Below are positions 1 through 7,397 of a stretch of 13,237 nt of DNA, one piece after another. The stretch comes from an uncultured Bacteroidales bacterium (GTDB taxonomy: Bacteria > Bacteroidota > Bacteroidia > Bacteroidales > F082): the NCBI GenBank assembly GCA_937884015.1, contig CALGBV010000136.1, positions 1-13,237 on the forward strand, read 5' to 3'. Position numbers and translations under genes: made by a program. The notes beneath the pieces are model-generated. The model ran no database searches. It saw nothing but the letters and a program-made list of their open reading frames with translations, and was not told where the DNA came from. The first letter of the stretch is position 1. Each line of letters begins with the position of its first letter.

Positions 1-94
1 GAGACACTCACTGCCAGAACGCGCTCACAAACTTATTCCTTTGAACATGCAGGCTATCCAAGTCGGCATGGACAATGTGAAGGAAGTGAAATAA
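1..94 (+). CDS. 3' end of a probable 2-oxoacid/indolepyruvate oxidoreductase subunit (partial)
   Basis: Only the last 30 codons are in the window; the frame begins at base 2 and ends at TAA 92-94. The visible peptide includes LPERAHKLIPLNMQAIQVGM. This resembles the extreme C-terminus of the gamma (POR_N-like) domain of ferredoxin-dependent 2-oxoacid oxidoreductases, such as the indolepyruvate oxidoreductase beta subunit, where a 'LP...HKLIPLN..AI..GM' ending is common. Those enzymes oxidatively decarboxylate 2-oxoacids to acyl-CoA in the cytoplasm and reduce ferredoxin. The assignment rests on memory of the family and a very short piece. That a real gene ends here is better supported, because an intrinsic terminator follows 22 bases after the stop. 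Confidence 0.5.
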   Translation, partial: RHSLPERAHKLIPLNMQAIQVGMDNVKEVK

Positions 95-115
95 TCTCGT
101 TGAGATGCTAATGAT

Positions 116-145
116 AAGGCGGGTCTTTTTAGGCTCGCCTTTTTT
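116..145 (+). terminator. Rho-independent terminator of the first gene
   Basis: A 10-bp stem pairs AAGGCGGGTC (116-125) with GGCTCGCCTT (132-141), counting two G-U pairs, around a six-base loop. A run of T (140-145) follows. It lies just after the stop at 94 on the same strand, the classic layout of an intrinsic terminator. Confidence 0.85.
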
Positions 146-200
146 AATTTCTAAAAAATACAGGTTGGACGAATTAAGCGGATTGATTTTCTTAAAACCT

Positions 201-298
201 CAGATTACACAGATTACGCTGATTTTTAGTCAACTACAGATATATCAGATTGCACAGAAATTTTGGATGCGCAAGCGCATAAATTTACACAGATTGAC
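201..298. repeat. Degenerate AGATT-rich intergenic repeat with a hairpin
   Basis: This lies in the roughly 330-base gap between convergent genes. The plus strand repeats ACAGATT / CAGATT-type units: CAGATTACACAGATTACG at 201-218, variants at 235-259, and TTACACAGATTG near 285-296. Within it, ATGCGCAAGCGCAT (267-280) is a self-complementary hairpin flanked on both sides by AAATTT (258-263 and 281-286), giving a longer bulged stem. I recall similar 'AATCTGTGTAATCTG' repeats in intergenic DNA of Bacteroidota, but cannot check copy number here. I see no convincing gene in 95-427. Confidence 0.5.
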
Positions 299-427
299 TG
301 ACGCAAGACATTTTCTGGCATAAATCCATCGAAAATCAGACATGAATTGTACGAAGTTTCCCTAATATTTTGGAATTTCAATAATTACATCAGGTTTCCA
401 CAAAAGAAACAAAAACACAACTTTGAA

Positions 428-1306
428 TTACCGACCGTAATAACATTCCGCCGAAACGACAGAGGCGGCGTAGAACCAGCCGACACCTTTGCCTTGGGGC
501 TGAATGTTAGTAACAACATTGCTCGGCGGTCCCATCATCGGGTTGCTGCCCAACGAGGCCATCAGACTGTAGATGTAAACCATGTAGTCGGAAGGAATAC
601 TGTAGAAATCCACCTTGAAATGGTCGCCATCGTGAACCTTGTCTTTTGCAAATCGGCCTACGGGAATTTCCATGTTCTTTTCCAACATTTCAGGGCCATT
701 CACATAAAATCCCGCATAACCTGCCATCGGAATTGACATTTTTTGCGTCAAGGTATCGGTAGTCAAAGTGTCGTTTTTCCAGACATCAAGCATATAAACG
801 ATGGATTTATCTTCAAGGCTTTGGAAATACGGATAAAGCATAAACGCCAATGTATCAGGAAAATCCTGAAATTTGAACGGTTTCAGCACAAGCGAATCAA
901 TCGACTCCACATTATTCTGCATGTAACTTTCGGCATAAAGATGCTGCCAGCCGTCGGTTTCCTTTTCGTCAGGCACATCGATGATGAGACGGTAAAGCGT
1001 GTTCTTTTTGCCTGCTGCCAAATCAGTGAAATAATGGCCTGGCTTTTCGGTGCTTTCAAGATAAGGAACCGTATCAACGCCGTCCGTCACAACGACTTTC
1101 GCACCCGTAACCATCTTGATTTCTGCACTATTGTAGAAATCAGCGGTATAACTCAAAATGGTTTCATGATGCTTCAATTCATCGGTGAAAGAAGCCTCAA
1201 CACCAATCATCGGCAGGCCTTCTTCCAGATCAATGATGACTTCTTCGGTGCAGGAAAAGAGCAAAGCCAAAGGCAAAATCAGCCAAAGTTTATTGATTAT
1301 CTTCAT
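428..1306 (-). CDS. DUF4249 domain-containing lipoprotein
   Basis: This 292-residue protein starts with a lipoprotein signal peptide: a charged tip, a hydrophobic stretch at 7-17 and Cys19 in ALLFSC, so it is probably anchored in the envelope. The body is beta-rich. Near the C-terminus is a conserved-looking stretch, NPMMGPPSNVVTNI (255-268) followed by GKGVGWFYAASV (272-283), characteristic of DUF4249 proteins of Bacteroidota. The molecular function of DUF4249 is not known to me. Members are regularly encoded right after a TonB-dependent receptor with a carboxypeptidase-regulatory-like N-terminal domain, as here: its ATG is 5 bases after the receptor's TGA. The two are surely co-transcribed and probably work together at the outer membrane, perhaps in substrate capture in place of SusD. 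The substrate cannot be read from the sequence. No clear terminator follows the stop. Confidence 0.85.
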   Translation of the reverse strand: MKIINKLWLILPLALLFSCTEEVIIDLEEGLPMIGVEASFTDELKHHETILSYTADFYNSAEIKMVTGAKVVVTDGVDTVPYLESTEKPGHYFTDLAAGKKNTLYRLIIDVPDEKETDGWQHLYAESYMQNNVESIDSLVLKPFKFQDFPDTLAFMLYPYFQSLEDKSIVYMLDVWKNDTLTTDTLTQKMSIPMAGYAGFYVNGPEMLEKNMEIPVGRFAKDKVHDGDHFKVDFYSIPSDYMVYIYSLMASLGSNPMMGPPSNVVTNIQPQGKGVGWFYAASVVSAECYYGR

Positions 1307-1311
1307 GATTT

Positions 1312-3654
1312 TCAGAATTTAAAGTTATAAGAGATGGATGGCACGGCGGAGAACAGATACATCCTTTCAGTCTTGATGCCGCCATTTTCATTCGGACTGA
1401 AAGTGATAGCCCACGTGTTGTGATGCGCGTATGCATTGTAAACCGAGACATTCAGTTCGCTTTGCCACTTTTTCCTATCCAACGGGCCTAATTTTATCGT
1501 CATTGACACATCAAGGCGGTGATAATCAGGATAACGGCTTTCGTTTCGGCTGCCATTGTAGATGGCATAGGTGACGCCGCCGATGGTGTACTGTCCGTAT
1601 GGATAAGTCACCGGCTGACCCGTGTTGAAAATCCAATTGGCGGCGGCACTGATGCGCGGCGTGAAATCGTAATTGGCCACAATCACGAAATTGTGCGGAC
1701 GGTCGTAAGGCGAGCGGTATTCCTTGCCGAAATTGATGTCTTCGATGGTGCGTAAAGTACGGGAATAAGTGTAAGAAATCCAGCCCGTGAACTTGCCGAC
1801 ATTCTTGCGAACCAGAAATTCAGCGCCAAAAGAACGGCCCTTGCCACAACGCAACTCACCATCAATAAGCAAGTTACCATAAGTCATAGCATTATCCTTG
1901 AAGTCAATGACATTCTGCAGATTCTTGTAATAGATTTCAACAGAAGTCTCAATGGCATCGTTCTTGAAATTGCGGAAATAACCGACGGCAAACTGGTCGC
2001 ATTTCTGCGGCTTGATGTTCGGACTAATCGGAAACCACACATCGAAAGGCAAGCCGCCCGTAGCAGCCGAAGCCACCTGAGCATATTGCACCGTGCGCGA
2101 ATACGACGCCTTGACCGAAGATTTTTCATCAATGCGGTACATGGCTGCCACACGCGGTTCGGGATGGATTTCGGTGTGAAAGACTTCACCTGAAGCATAA
2201 TGAATCGTGTCCGTCACATTATGATTGGCATCGAAAGTGAAGAATTCTTCCTCTCCGATGTTCTGGAAAGCCGACAAACGCAGTCCGTAACGCAACGAGA
2301 AACGCGGCGAAAACGTCTGATCGTGAGTGAAATAAAGCGCATGTTCCAAACCTTTTCTTTTCACAATCTTGTTTTGCTCGATTTGCAGATATTGCGAAAG
2401 GGCGCCTCCCCTATCTTCGAGTTCGCCTTGCTTAAATGCTTGAAAACCAGAAGTGATGCCGAATTTTGAAACATTGTTTTCGTTCCAAATCATAGCGAAA
2501 TCGTAGGAAAGTTTCAAGTCATCGGAACCAGCCTTAATCGTGAAATCGTAGGGCTGAAACCAAATGTCGATGGCATAATTGTAATGCGAGCCAATGAGCG
2601 AGAGATTAGAAGTCAACCTGTCGCCAAAAACATGATTCCAACGCACTGTGGCACTGGAATTTCCGTAGCCCAAACCAACCATATCCACCATGGAAAACTT
2701 ATCGCGGCCATGATAAGCCGAGACAAAAAGACGGTTGTTTTTATTCAAGACTTGCGTCACTTTTGCGTTCAAATCGTAAAAATAAATGTTGGAACCTTTC
2801 AGGTCTTCACCTAAAAAAGGTATCACCAAACCAGAATAAGTGGTTCGACCCGCCACCATCACCGAAGTCTTTTGGTCGAAAAGCGGAGCTTCGAGCATCA
2901 AACGGCTGGTAACCAAGCCTAAGCCGCCCGAACCTGTGAATTTTTTCGGCATTTCATCCTTAATCTGCACATCAAGCACCGATGAAAGACGACCGCCATA
3001 ATTAGCAGGGATATCGCCTTTGTAAAGCGTGGCATCCTTCACCGCATCGTTGTTGAACACGGAAAAGAAACCCAGGAAATGCGAGGCATTATAAATAGGT
3101 GCGTTATCCAGAAGTATCAGGTTTTGGTCGGTGCCGCCGCCACGCACGCTGAAACCTGAAGAACCTTCGGAAGCCGCCTGAACGCCCGGCAAAAGCTGAA
3201 TGGTCTTAATGACATCGACTTCGCCCATCAAGGCGGGGATTTTCTTGATAGTAATCATGTCGAGGGTCTGCACACTCATCGCCATTTCGGAAACATTGCG
3301 GTCTTTCTTTTCGCCCGTCACCTGCACTTCGGAAAGCGTGGTCATGTCGGATTTTAATGAAATGTTCAGTTTTTGCGGTTTGCCTGACACCGTAATCTTT
3401 TTATTCTCAGCATCATAACCGACATACGAAATCTTCAGTTGGTGTTCGCCGACAGGCAAGGTCAATTCATAATAACCTTTTTCGTTGGTCGTCGTACCCG
3501 TTTTCAGTTTCTCGACATATATGGAAACACCGATAAGCGTCTCGCCCGAATCCGCATCCTTGACGATGCCCGAAACAGTGCCTTTTTGCTGGGCTATGGC
3601 ATTCGTCCAACACGACAAAAGGCATATAATCAATATGATAAGTTTTCTCTGCAT
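1312..3654 (-). CDS. TonB-dependent outer-membrane receptor with carboxypeptidase-like N-terminal domain
   Basis: This 780-residue outer-membrane transporter has a Sec signal peptide (cleavage probably after AIA, residue 21). Next comes a CarboxypepD_reg-like beta-sandwich at about 26-107 (GTVSGIVKDADSGETLIGVS start). A plug domain at about 118-233 contains the typical LPGVQAASEGSSGFSVRGGG and LLDNAPIYN stretches. A 22-strand-type barrel then runs to the end, closing with the C-terminal aromatic YNFKF. Such receptors import a ligand into the periplasm using energy passed on by TonB-ExbBD. It forms an operon with the downstream DUF4249 lipoprotein (5-base gap). It is separated by 86 bases from the upstream polymerase-like gene on the same strand, and a promoter candidate lies in that gap. 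No SusD-like gene is adjacent, so this is not a classic Sus pair and the substrate is unknown. Confidence 0.92.
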   Translation of the reverse strand: MQRKLIILIICLLSCWTNAIAQQKGTVSGIVKDADSGETLIGVSIYVEKLKTGTTTNEKGYYELTLPVGEHQLKISYVGYDAENKKITVSGKPQKLNISLKSDMTTLSEVQVTGEKKDRNVSEMAMSVQTLDMITIKKIPALMGEVDVIKTIQLLPGVQAASEGSSGFSVRGGGTDQNLILLDNAPIYNASHFLGFFSVFNNDAVKDATLYKGDIPANYGGRLSSVLDVQIKDEMPKKFTGSGGLGLVTSRLMLEAPLFDQKTSVMVAGRTTYSGLVIPFLGEDLKGSNIYFYDLNAKVTQVLNKNNRLFVSAYHGRDKFSMVDMVGLGYGNSSATVRWNHVFGDRLTSNLSLIGSHYNYAIDIWFQPYDFTIKAGSDDLKLSYDFAMIWNENNVSKFGITSGFQAFKQGELEDRGGALSQYLQIEQNKIVKRKGLEHALYFTHDQTFSPRFSLRYGLRLSAFQNIGEEEFFTFDANHNVTDTIHYASGEVFHTEIHPEPRVAAMYRIDEKSSVKASYSRTVQYAQVASAATGGLPFDVWFPISPNIKPQKCDQFAVGYFRNFKNDAIETSVEIYYKNLQNVIDFKDNAMTYGNLLIDGELRCGKGRSFGAEFLVRKNVGKFTGWISYTYSRTLRTIEDINFGKEYRSPYDRPHNFVIVANYDFTPRISAAANWIFNTGQPVTYPYGQYTIGGVTYAIYNGSRNESRYPDYHRLDVSMTIKLGPLDRKKWQSELNVSVYNAYAHHNTWAITFSPNENGGIKTERMYLFSAVPSISYNFKF

Positions 3655-3670
3655 AAATCAAAAATTCAAG

Positions 3671-3712
3671 CAAAAATACGAACAAAATTGCATTTATGAA
3701 GGTAATTTTCAA
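3671..3712 (-). promoter_or_regulatory. Candidate promoter of the TonB receptor operon
   Basis: On the minus strand upstream of the receptor ATG there are two -7-like elements of the Bacteroidota type (TAnnTTTG). One is an exact TATTTTTG (plus positions 3671-3678). The other, CAATTTTG (3683-3690), has one mismatch but lies 19 bases downstream of a TTG (3710-3712), the expected spacing. Which one is used cannot be decided from sequence. Confidence 0.35.
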
Positions 3713-3740
3713 GGAATAACGGATTTGTGTCAATTTTGTT

Positions 3741-6317
3741 TCACTCCGCTTTCGGATTTTGCAGATAAGGCATCTTGGCCATTTTTTCCACCTCAAGCGA
3801 AGGATAGCCGAAATCCTCGACCACTTTGCCATAAAGCAGATACACGCCATCGCCTTGGAACGAATAGGTTTTCAACACATTAGCATAATGCACTGTGTCG
3901 AACATCTCGCCATTGCAATCCGTGAAAGTGCCCAAAGCCATCAAGTCGCCTTCTGCGGTGTGATCATATTTCACCGTCACCAATTTGCCTAACATCCTGA
4001 ATTTGCGGCCAATGAAATTTGACATTTGCACTGCCATCAGTTCGCCACGGAAACGTGTCTGCAACATATCAAACCACGACATCGACACTGGAAAACCATA
4101 CAATTCGATTTCATCATAAGCGTTTTTCAAAGCATTGGTCTTGAAATCTGAAAATCCAAAATACTGATTCTTAACATTGGGAAGCGTTGCCGAAGGTTTC
4201 AATTTTGTCTGCGACTTATTAGGATTTACCATCCAAAGCAGCTCGATCCTGGTTTTCTTCGTAAAAGCAAAGGCACCGCCACGCACCAAAAGCACCAATT
4301 GATTCAACTCAAGAGGAACGCGCGATACGAAATCGTCAAGACTTGCAAACGCACCGTTGGTTTCGCGCTCGGCAATAAACCGCTCGACAAACTTTTGGTC
4401 GATACCCTGCAAATGGACAAAGCCCATGAAAATTGTTTTTCCATTCAGCGATGTAAGATACTGACTTCGGTTCACGCAAGGCAAATGAATGTTCGCGCCC
4501 ATGCGTTTTGCCTCGTTCAGATAGACCCAAGTCTGATAGAACCCGCCAAAATTATTGATGACAGCCACCTGAAATTCAAGCGGAAAATGGCTTTTCAGAT
4601 AAAGGCTTTGGAAACTCACCCCCGCGTATGAAGCCGAATCCTTAGGGAAAACCTCCGCTGTGACAAGCGTCTTATAATCAGAACAATGCAATTTTCGCAG
4701 CAAACAACGCATGGCAGGACTTTCGATATAAAAACAGCCATTCGTTTCTGCTTTCAGCAATTGCCGTTTGACAAGTTCGTCGTTTTTAAATACTTCAATC
4801 CGGTGAATATCAAGGTTAATGCCACGCAACTGCCGAATCATTTCAACAGCATCGCGAATAAGCGCGATTCCCTTTTGGCTGAACACATTTATTGGTTCAA
4901 CACCCAGTTTTTCAGCGGAACACATATCAAATTGCGTTGTCGGGAAACCTTTCGGCGACAAGTCCAAAGCGACAAAATCAGTGATGGGGGCTTCCGCAAT
5001 CAACACGCCGCCTGCATGAACGGAACGCTGGCAAGGAAAATTCTGCAATTTCTCGGACAAAACCAAAATCCGTCGCGCCATGTCGCTGCTTTGTGCAAAA
5101 GCCTGCGGATTGCGTTCCATCAAATCAATTTCCGATTTCGGCAAGCCATGCGCCTTGCCCAACTCGCGGCACAACGAATCTTGCTGAAAAGCGACCGTTG
5201 CGCCAAGCAAAGCCACATGATCGCTGCCGTATTTCTTAAAGAGGTAATCGATAATCACATCGCGTTCCTTCAAGGGAAAATCGAGGTCAAAACTAGGCGA
5301 AGAGGTGCGTTTCGAAATCAGAAATTGCTCAAAATCAAGGTCTAATTCTATTGGATCCACATCCGTGATTTTCAAGCAATAAGCCACAACGCTATTGGCT
5401 CCGCTTCCCCTTCCCACATGATAAAATCCCTGCGACAAGGCAAAACGTACAATATCCCAAACCATGAGAAAATAAGCGCAGAAATTCATCCGCTCAATGA
5501 TTTCCAGTTCCTTTTCAATGCGCCGATAAGCCGTTTTGTTGGATTTTCCGTAACGGTAAAACATGCCATCGAAGGCAAGTTTCCGCAGCAATTCGCGATC
5601 ATCGAACACATTATCCGTGAAACATTTCCGGTTTTTTATTTCGCCATTCAAATTGATCTCGCAATGATCCAACAATTTTTGCGCATTTTCAATCAATTGA
5701 GGATAAAGCACATACGATGTCTTCAAACGCTCCAATGAAAGAAAAATCTCATCCTCGGCAGCACAATCCCCTTTTTTGAGACGCGAAATCAAAACATTCT
5801 TATCAATGGCACGCAAATTCTGATGCAACTGAAAATCATCTTCATCAGCGAAAGTGAGCGGCTGCATCATCACAAGTTTATCGGGATAATCGCAACGGAA
5901 AAGTTTCGCCAACTGCGAAAGCCGCACACCCAAAAATTCATTTCCACGCAACAAATTCGGATTGCGTTTTCCGAAAGGATAAATCACGAAAACATGCTCC
6001 CACTGCGGCGCTTGCTCGGGATAAGGTAACTTACTGATATTATGCTGCGTAAGAAAAACATTCAGTTCGGCATAACCTTGGTTATCCTTTGCCAAAGCCA
6101 CATACAGCAATTCGTTTCCATTGCGGAACTCACAACCCGCCACAGGTCTCACATTCAGCTTTTTACACTCAAAAACAAAATCCACAACGCCCATCGTCGT
6201 ATTGATGTCAGTCAAAGGCAAAACGCGATAACCGAAAGCGGCAGCCTTGGCGACCAAATCCGCAATCGGCATCGTGCCGTAACAGAGACTGTAGTAAGAA
6301 TGGACGTTGAGATACAT
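3741..6317 (-). CDS. DnaE2/ImuC-like DNA polymerase III alpha subunit, shortened and probably catalytically impaired
   Basis: This 858-residue homologue belongs to the Bacteroidota error-prone DnaE group (N-terminus MYLNVHSYYSLCYGT). Order: a PHP domain (about 1-80) with two metal-ligand positions changed (LNVHS for HxHS, LTDI for LTDH), then the palm with VGRGSGANSV (301-310) and the first two catalytic aspartates, D344 and D346 (PSFDLDF). A thumb-like stretch and TQFDMCSAEKLG (461-472) follow. Next is EPINVFSQKG (474-483), where the family has KFD(I/V)LSQRG, so the third aspartate is Asn477. After CFYIESPAMRCLLRKL (528-543) the sequence jumps at about 552-566 to SFQSLYLKSHFPLEF, a motif from the end of the fingers. 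Roughly 130-150 residues seem missing, and relatives are near 1000 residues. A C-terminal OB-fold (about 767-850) is present. The frame is open, and the ATG is the first in frame after an upstream TAA. It is divergent from the LexA-like gene. Either a decaying gene or a non-catalytic partner is possible. Confidence 0.85.
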   Translation of the reverse strand: MYLNVHSYYSLCYGTMPIADLVAKAAAFGYRVLPLTDINTTMGVVDFVFECKKLNVRPVAGCEFRNGNELLYVALAKDNQGYAELNVFLTQHNISKLPYPEQAPQWEHVFVIYPFGKRNPNLLRGNEFLGVRLSQLAKLFRCDYPDKLVMMQPLTFADEDDFQLHQNLRAIDKNVLISRLKKGDCAAEDEIFLSLERLKTSYVLYPQLIENAQKLLDHCEINLNGEIKNRKCFTDNVFDDRELLRKLAFDGMFYRYGKSNKTAYRRIEKELEIIERMNFCAYFLMVWDIVRFALSQGFYHVGRGSGANSVVAYCLKITDVDPIELDLDFEQFLISKRTSSPSFDLDFPLKERDVIIDYLFKKYGSDHVALLGATVAFQQDSLCRELGKAHGLPKSEIDLMERNPQAFAQSSDMARRILVLSEKLQNFPCQRSVHAGGVLIAEAPITDFVALDLSPKGFPTTQFDMCSAEKLGVEPINVFSQKGIALIRDAVEMIRQLRGINLDIHRIEVFKNDELVKRQLLKAETNGCFYIESPAMRCLLRKLHCSDYKTLVTAEVFPKDSASYAGVSFQSLYLKSHFPLEFQVAVINNFGGFYQTWVYLNEAKRMGANIHLPCVNRSQYLTSLNGKTIFMGFVHLQGIDQKFVERFIAERETNGAFASLDDFVSRVPLELNQLVLLVRGGAFAFTKKTRIELLWMVNPNKSQTKLKPSATLPNVKNQYFGFSDFKTNALKNAYDEIELYGFPVSMSWFDMLQTRFRGELMAVQMSNFIGRKFRMLGKLVTVKYDHTAEGDLMALGTFTDCNGEMFDTVHYANVLKTYSFQGDGVYLLYGKVVEDFGYPSLEVEKMAKMPYLQNPKAE

Positions 6318-6357
6318 GAAGTTGTGTGTTCTTATTTAGATTTTTTTCAAAATTTCA

Positions 6358-6386
6358 TTGCATGTTCCGAAAAAGTTGTATTTTTG
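6358..6386 (+). promoter_or_regulatory. Promoter candidate for the XRE/S24 regulator
   Basis: TTG (6358-6360), 18 bases of spacer and an exact TATTTTTG (6379-6386) match the Bacteroidota housekeeping promoter pattern (-33 TTG, -7 TAnnTTTG). It points toward the regulator gene and would give a leader of about 130 bases before the ATG at 6524. No equally good promoter for the divergent polymerase gene was found in the 206-base gap. Confidence 0.5.
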
Positions 6387-6485
6387 ACGAGTTTTTAATC
6401 AAATTCAACGACGTAAATTTAATCACATTAATTCATATACAGCAAGTAAAAAGGAAAGTTTTTTCCTGCAAAAAGAAAATGTTTT

Positions 6486-6516
6486 TTAAATCTTTGAATA
6501 TTAAATCTTTAAATTC
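6486..6516. promoter_or_regulatory. Possible operator: direct repeat and imperfect palindrome before the regulator gene
   Basis: TTAAATCTTT occurs at 6486-6495 and 6501-6510 with a 15-base period. The second copy is also part of an imperfect palindrome, GAATATTAAA / TTTAAATTC (6496-6516), with one bulged base. It ends 7 bases before the regulator's ATG, a position suited to autoregulation. No protein-binding evidence exists in the sequence itself. Confidence 0.3.
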
Positions 6517-6523
6517 ACACGAT

Positions 6524-7333
6524 ATGTATTTCAGCTCAAACATCAAACTCCTACGCAAACATCGCGGACGCACGCAAGACGATGTGGCTTTTGCCTTAGG
6601 CATGAAACGCTCCACTTATAGCGGCTACGAAAACGAAATTGCAGAACCTGGTCTCGATGCCCTTGTTTCCTTTTCGAAATATTTCGGCATCGCCATCGAC
6701 ACCTTGGTTAAAATCGACCTCAGCACCATGACGGAGAGCCAGTTATCGCAATTGGAGCGCGGCTATGATGTTCATCTCAAAGGCAGCAATCTGCGCGTTT
6801 TGGCCACGACCATCAATCAAGACAACAACGAAAACATTGAACTTGTCACCGAAAAAGCCAAAGCCGGCTACACATCGGGATTCGCTGATCCTGAATACAT
6901 TAAGATTCTGCCGACATTCTCCATGCCGTTTTTGTCGCGTGAACGCAAATACCGCACTTTCCAGATTAGCGGCGATTCCATGCTGCCCATTCCCGACGGT
7001 TCATACGTGACCGGCGAATACGTCTTAGACTGGACCTACATCAAAAGCGGACAACCCTATATTGTGCTTACACAAGATGACGGCATCGTCTTCAAAATTG
7101 TGGAAAACAAGATTGAAAACGAGAACAAACTGACGCTCAGTTCATTAAATCCACTCTATCACCCTTATGACTTGGCAGCCTGTGATATTAAAGAGGTGTG
7201 GAAATTCGTCCATTACATCAGCGCCGAAATGCCCGAACGCAAAGAAAACACCTTCCGCGAAGAAGCCTTGATGAAAACCGTACAGGAGTTGCAGAAAAAA
7301 GTGGAGGAAATTCAGTTGAAACTTAATCTTTAG
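6524..7333 (+). CDS. LexA-like XRE/S24 transcriptional regulator (predicted self-cleaving SOS-type repressor)
   Basis: Of the open frame, which reaches back to 6326, only the part from ATG 6524 is taken. It gives MYFSSNIKLLRKHRGRTQDD, the usual start of this Bacteroidota family, while the upstream 66 codons are AT-rich leader. The 269-residue protein has an N-terminal XRE helix-turn-helix (about 6-60) and a S24/LexA-type peptidase domain (about 105-235). Ala114-Gly115 in KAKAGY is the predicted cleavage site, Ser152 in SGDSM the nucleophile and Lys191 in GIVFK the general base. A short coiled coil (245-268) ends the protein. By family analogy it represses DNA-damage genes and is inactivated by RecA-stimulated self-cleavage. 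It is divergent from the DnaE2-like gene with 206 bases between, so that gene and itself are the likely targets. In related genomes such regulators sit beside Y-family polymerase and DnaE2 genes; here no Y-family gene is adjacent. Confidence 0.88.
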   Translation: MYFSSNIKLLRKHRGRTQDDVAFALGMKRSTYSGYENEIAEPGLDALVSFSKYFGIAIDTLVKIDLSTMTESQLSQLERGYDVHLKGSNLRVLATTINQDNNENIELVTEKAKAGYTSGFADPEYIKILPTFSMPFLSRERKYRTFQISGDSMLPIPDGSYVTGEYVLDWTYIKSGQPYIVLTQDDGIVFKIVENKIENENKLTLSSLNPLYHPYDLAACDIKEVWKFVHYISAEMPERKENTFREEALMKTVQELQKKVEEIQLKLNL

Positions 7334-7397
7334 CCAATAGCCAACTTTTTGCTTATTTTTGCTAATTATTTAATTGGTTATCAATATTTTAAATACA

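Noticed and set aside
105..323. 72-codon plus-strand frame after the first terminator
   Set aside because: It runs through the terminator and the AGATT repeat; its composition is not protein-like and there is no recognisable product.
743..1330. 195-codon plus-strand frame
   Set aside because: It is antisense to the DUF4249 gene, with no domain or plausible start signals.
4686..5345. 219-codon plus-strand frame
   Set aside because: It is a shadow of the DnaE2-like gene on the opposite strand, which has clear family motifs.
3741..6317. Frameshift or sequencing error as the reason for the short polymerase
   Set aside because: Recognisable family motifs on both sides of the junction are in the same frame with no stop, so an in-frame deletion (or assembly collapse) fits better than a frameshift.
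6326..6523. N-terminal extension of the regulator gene from an ATG at 6326
   Set aside because: The 66 extra residues are an AT-rich translation without family similarity and overlap the promoter candidate; the known family start is MYFSSN at 6524.
7354..7361. Exact TATTTTTG element after the regulator gene
   Set aside because: There is no TTG at the -33 distance and no gene starts within 280 bases; it is probably chance in AT-rich DNA.
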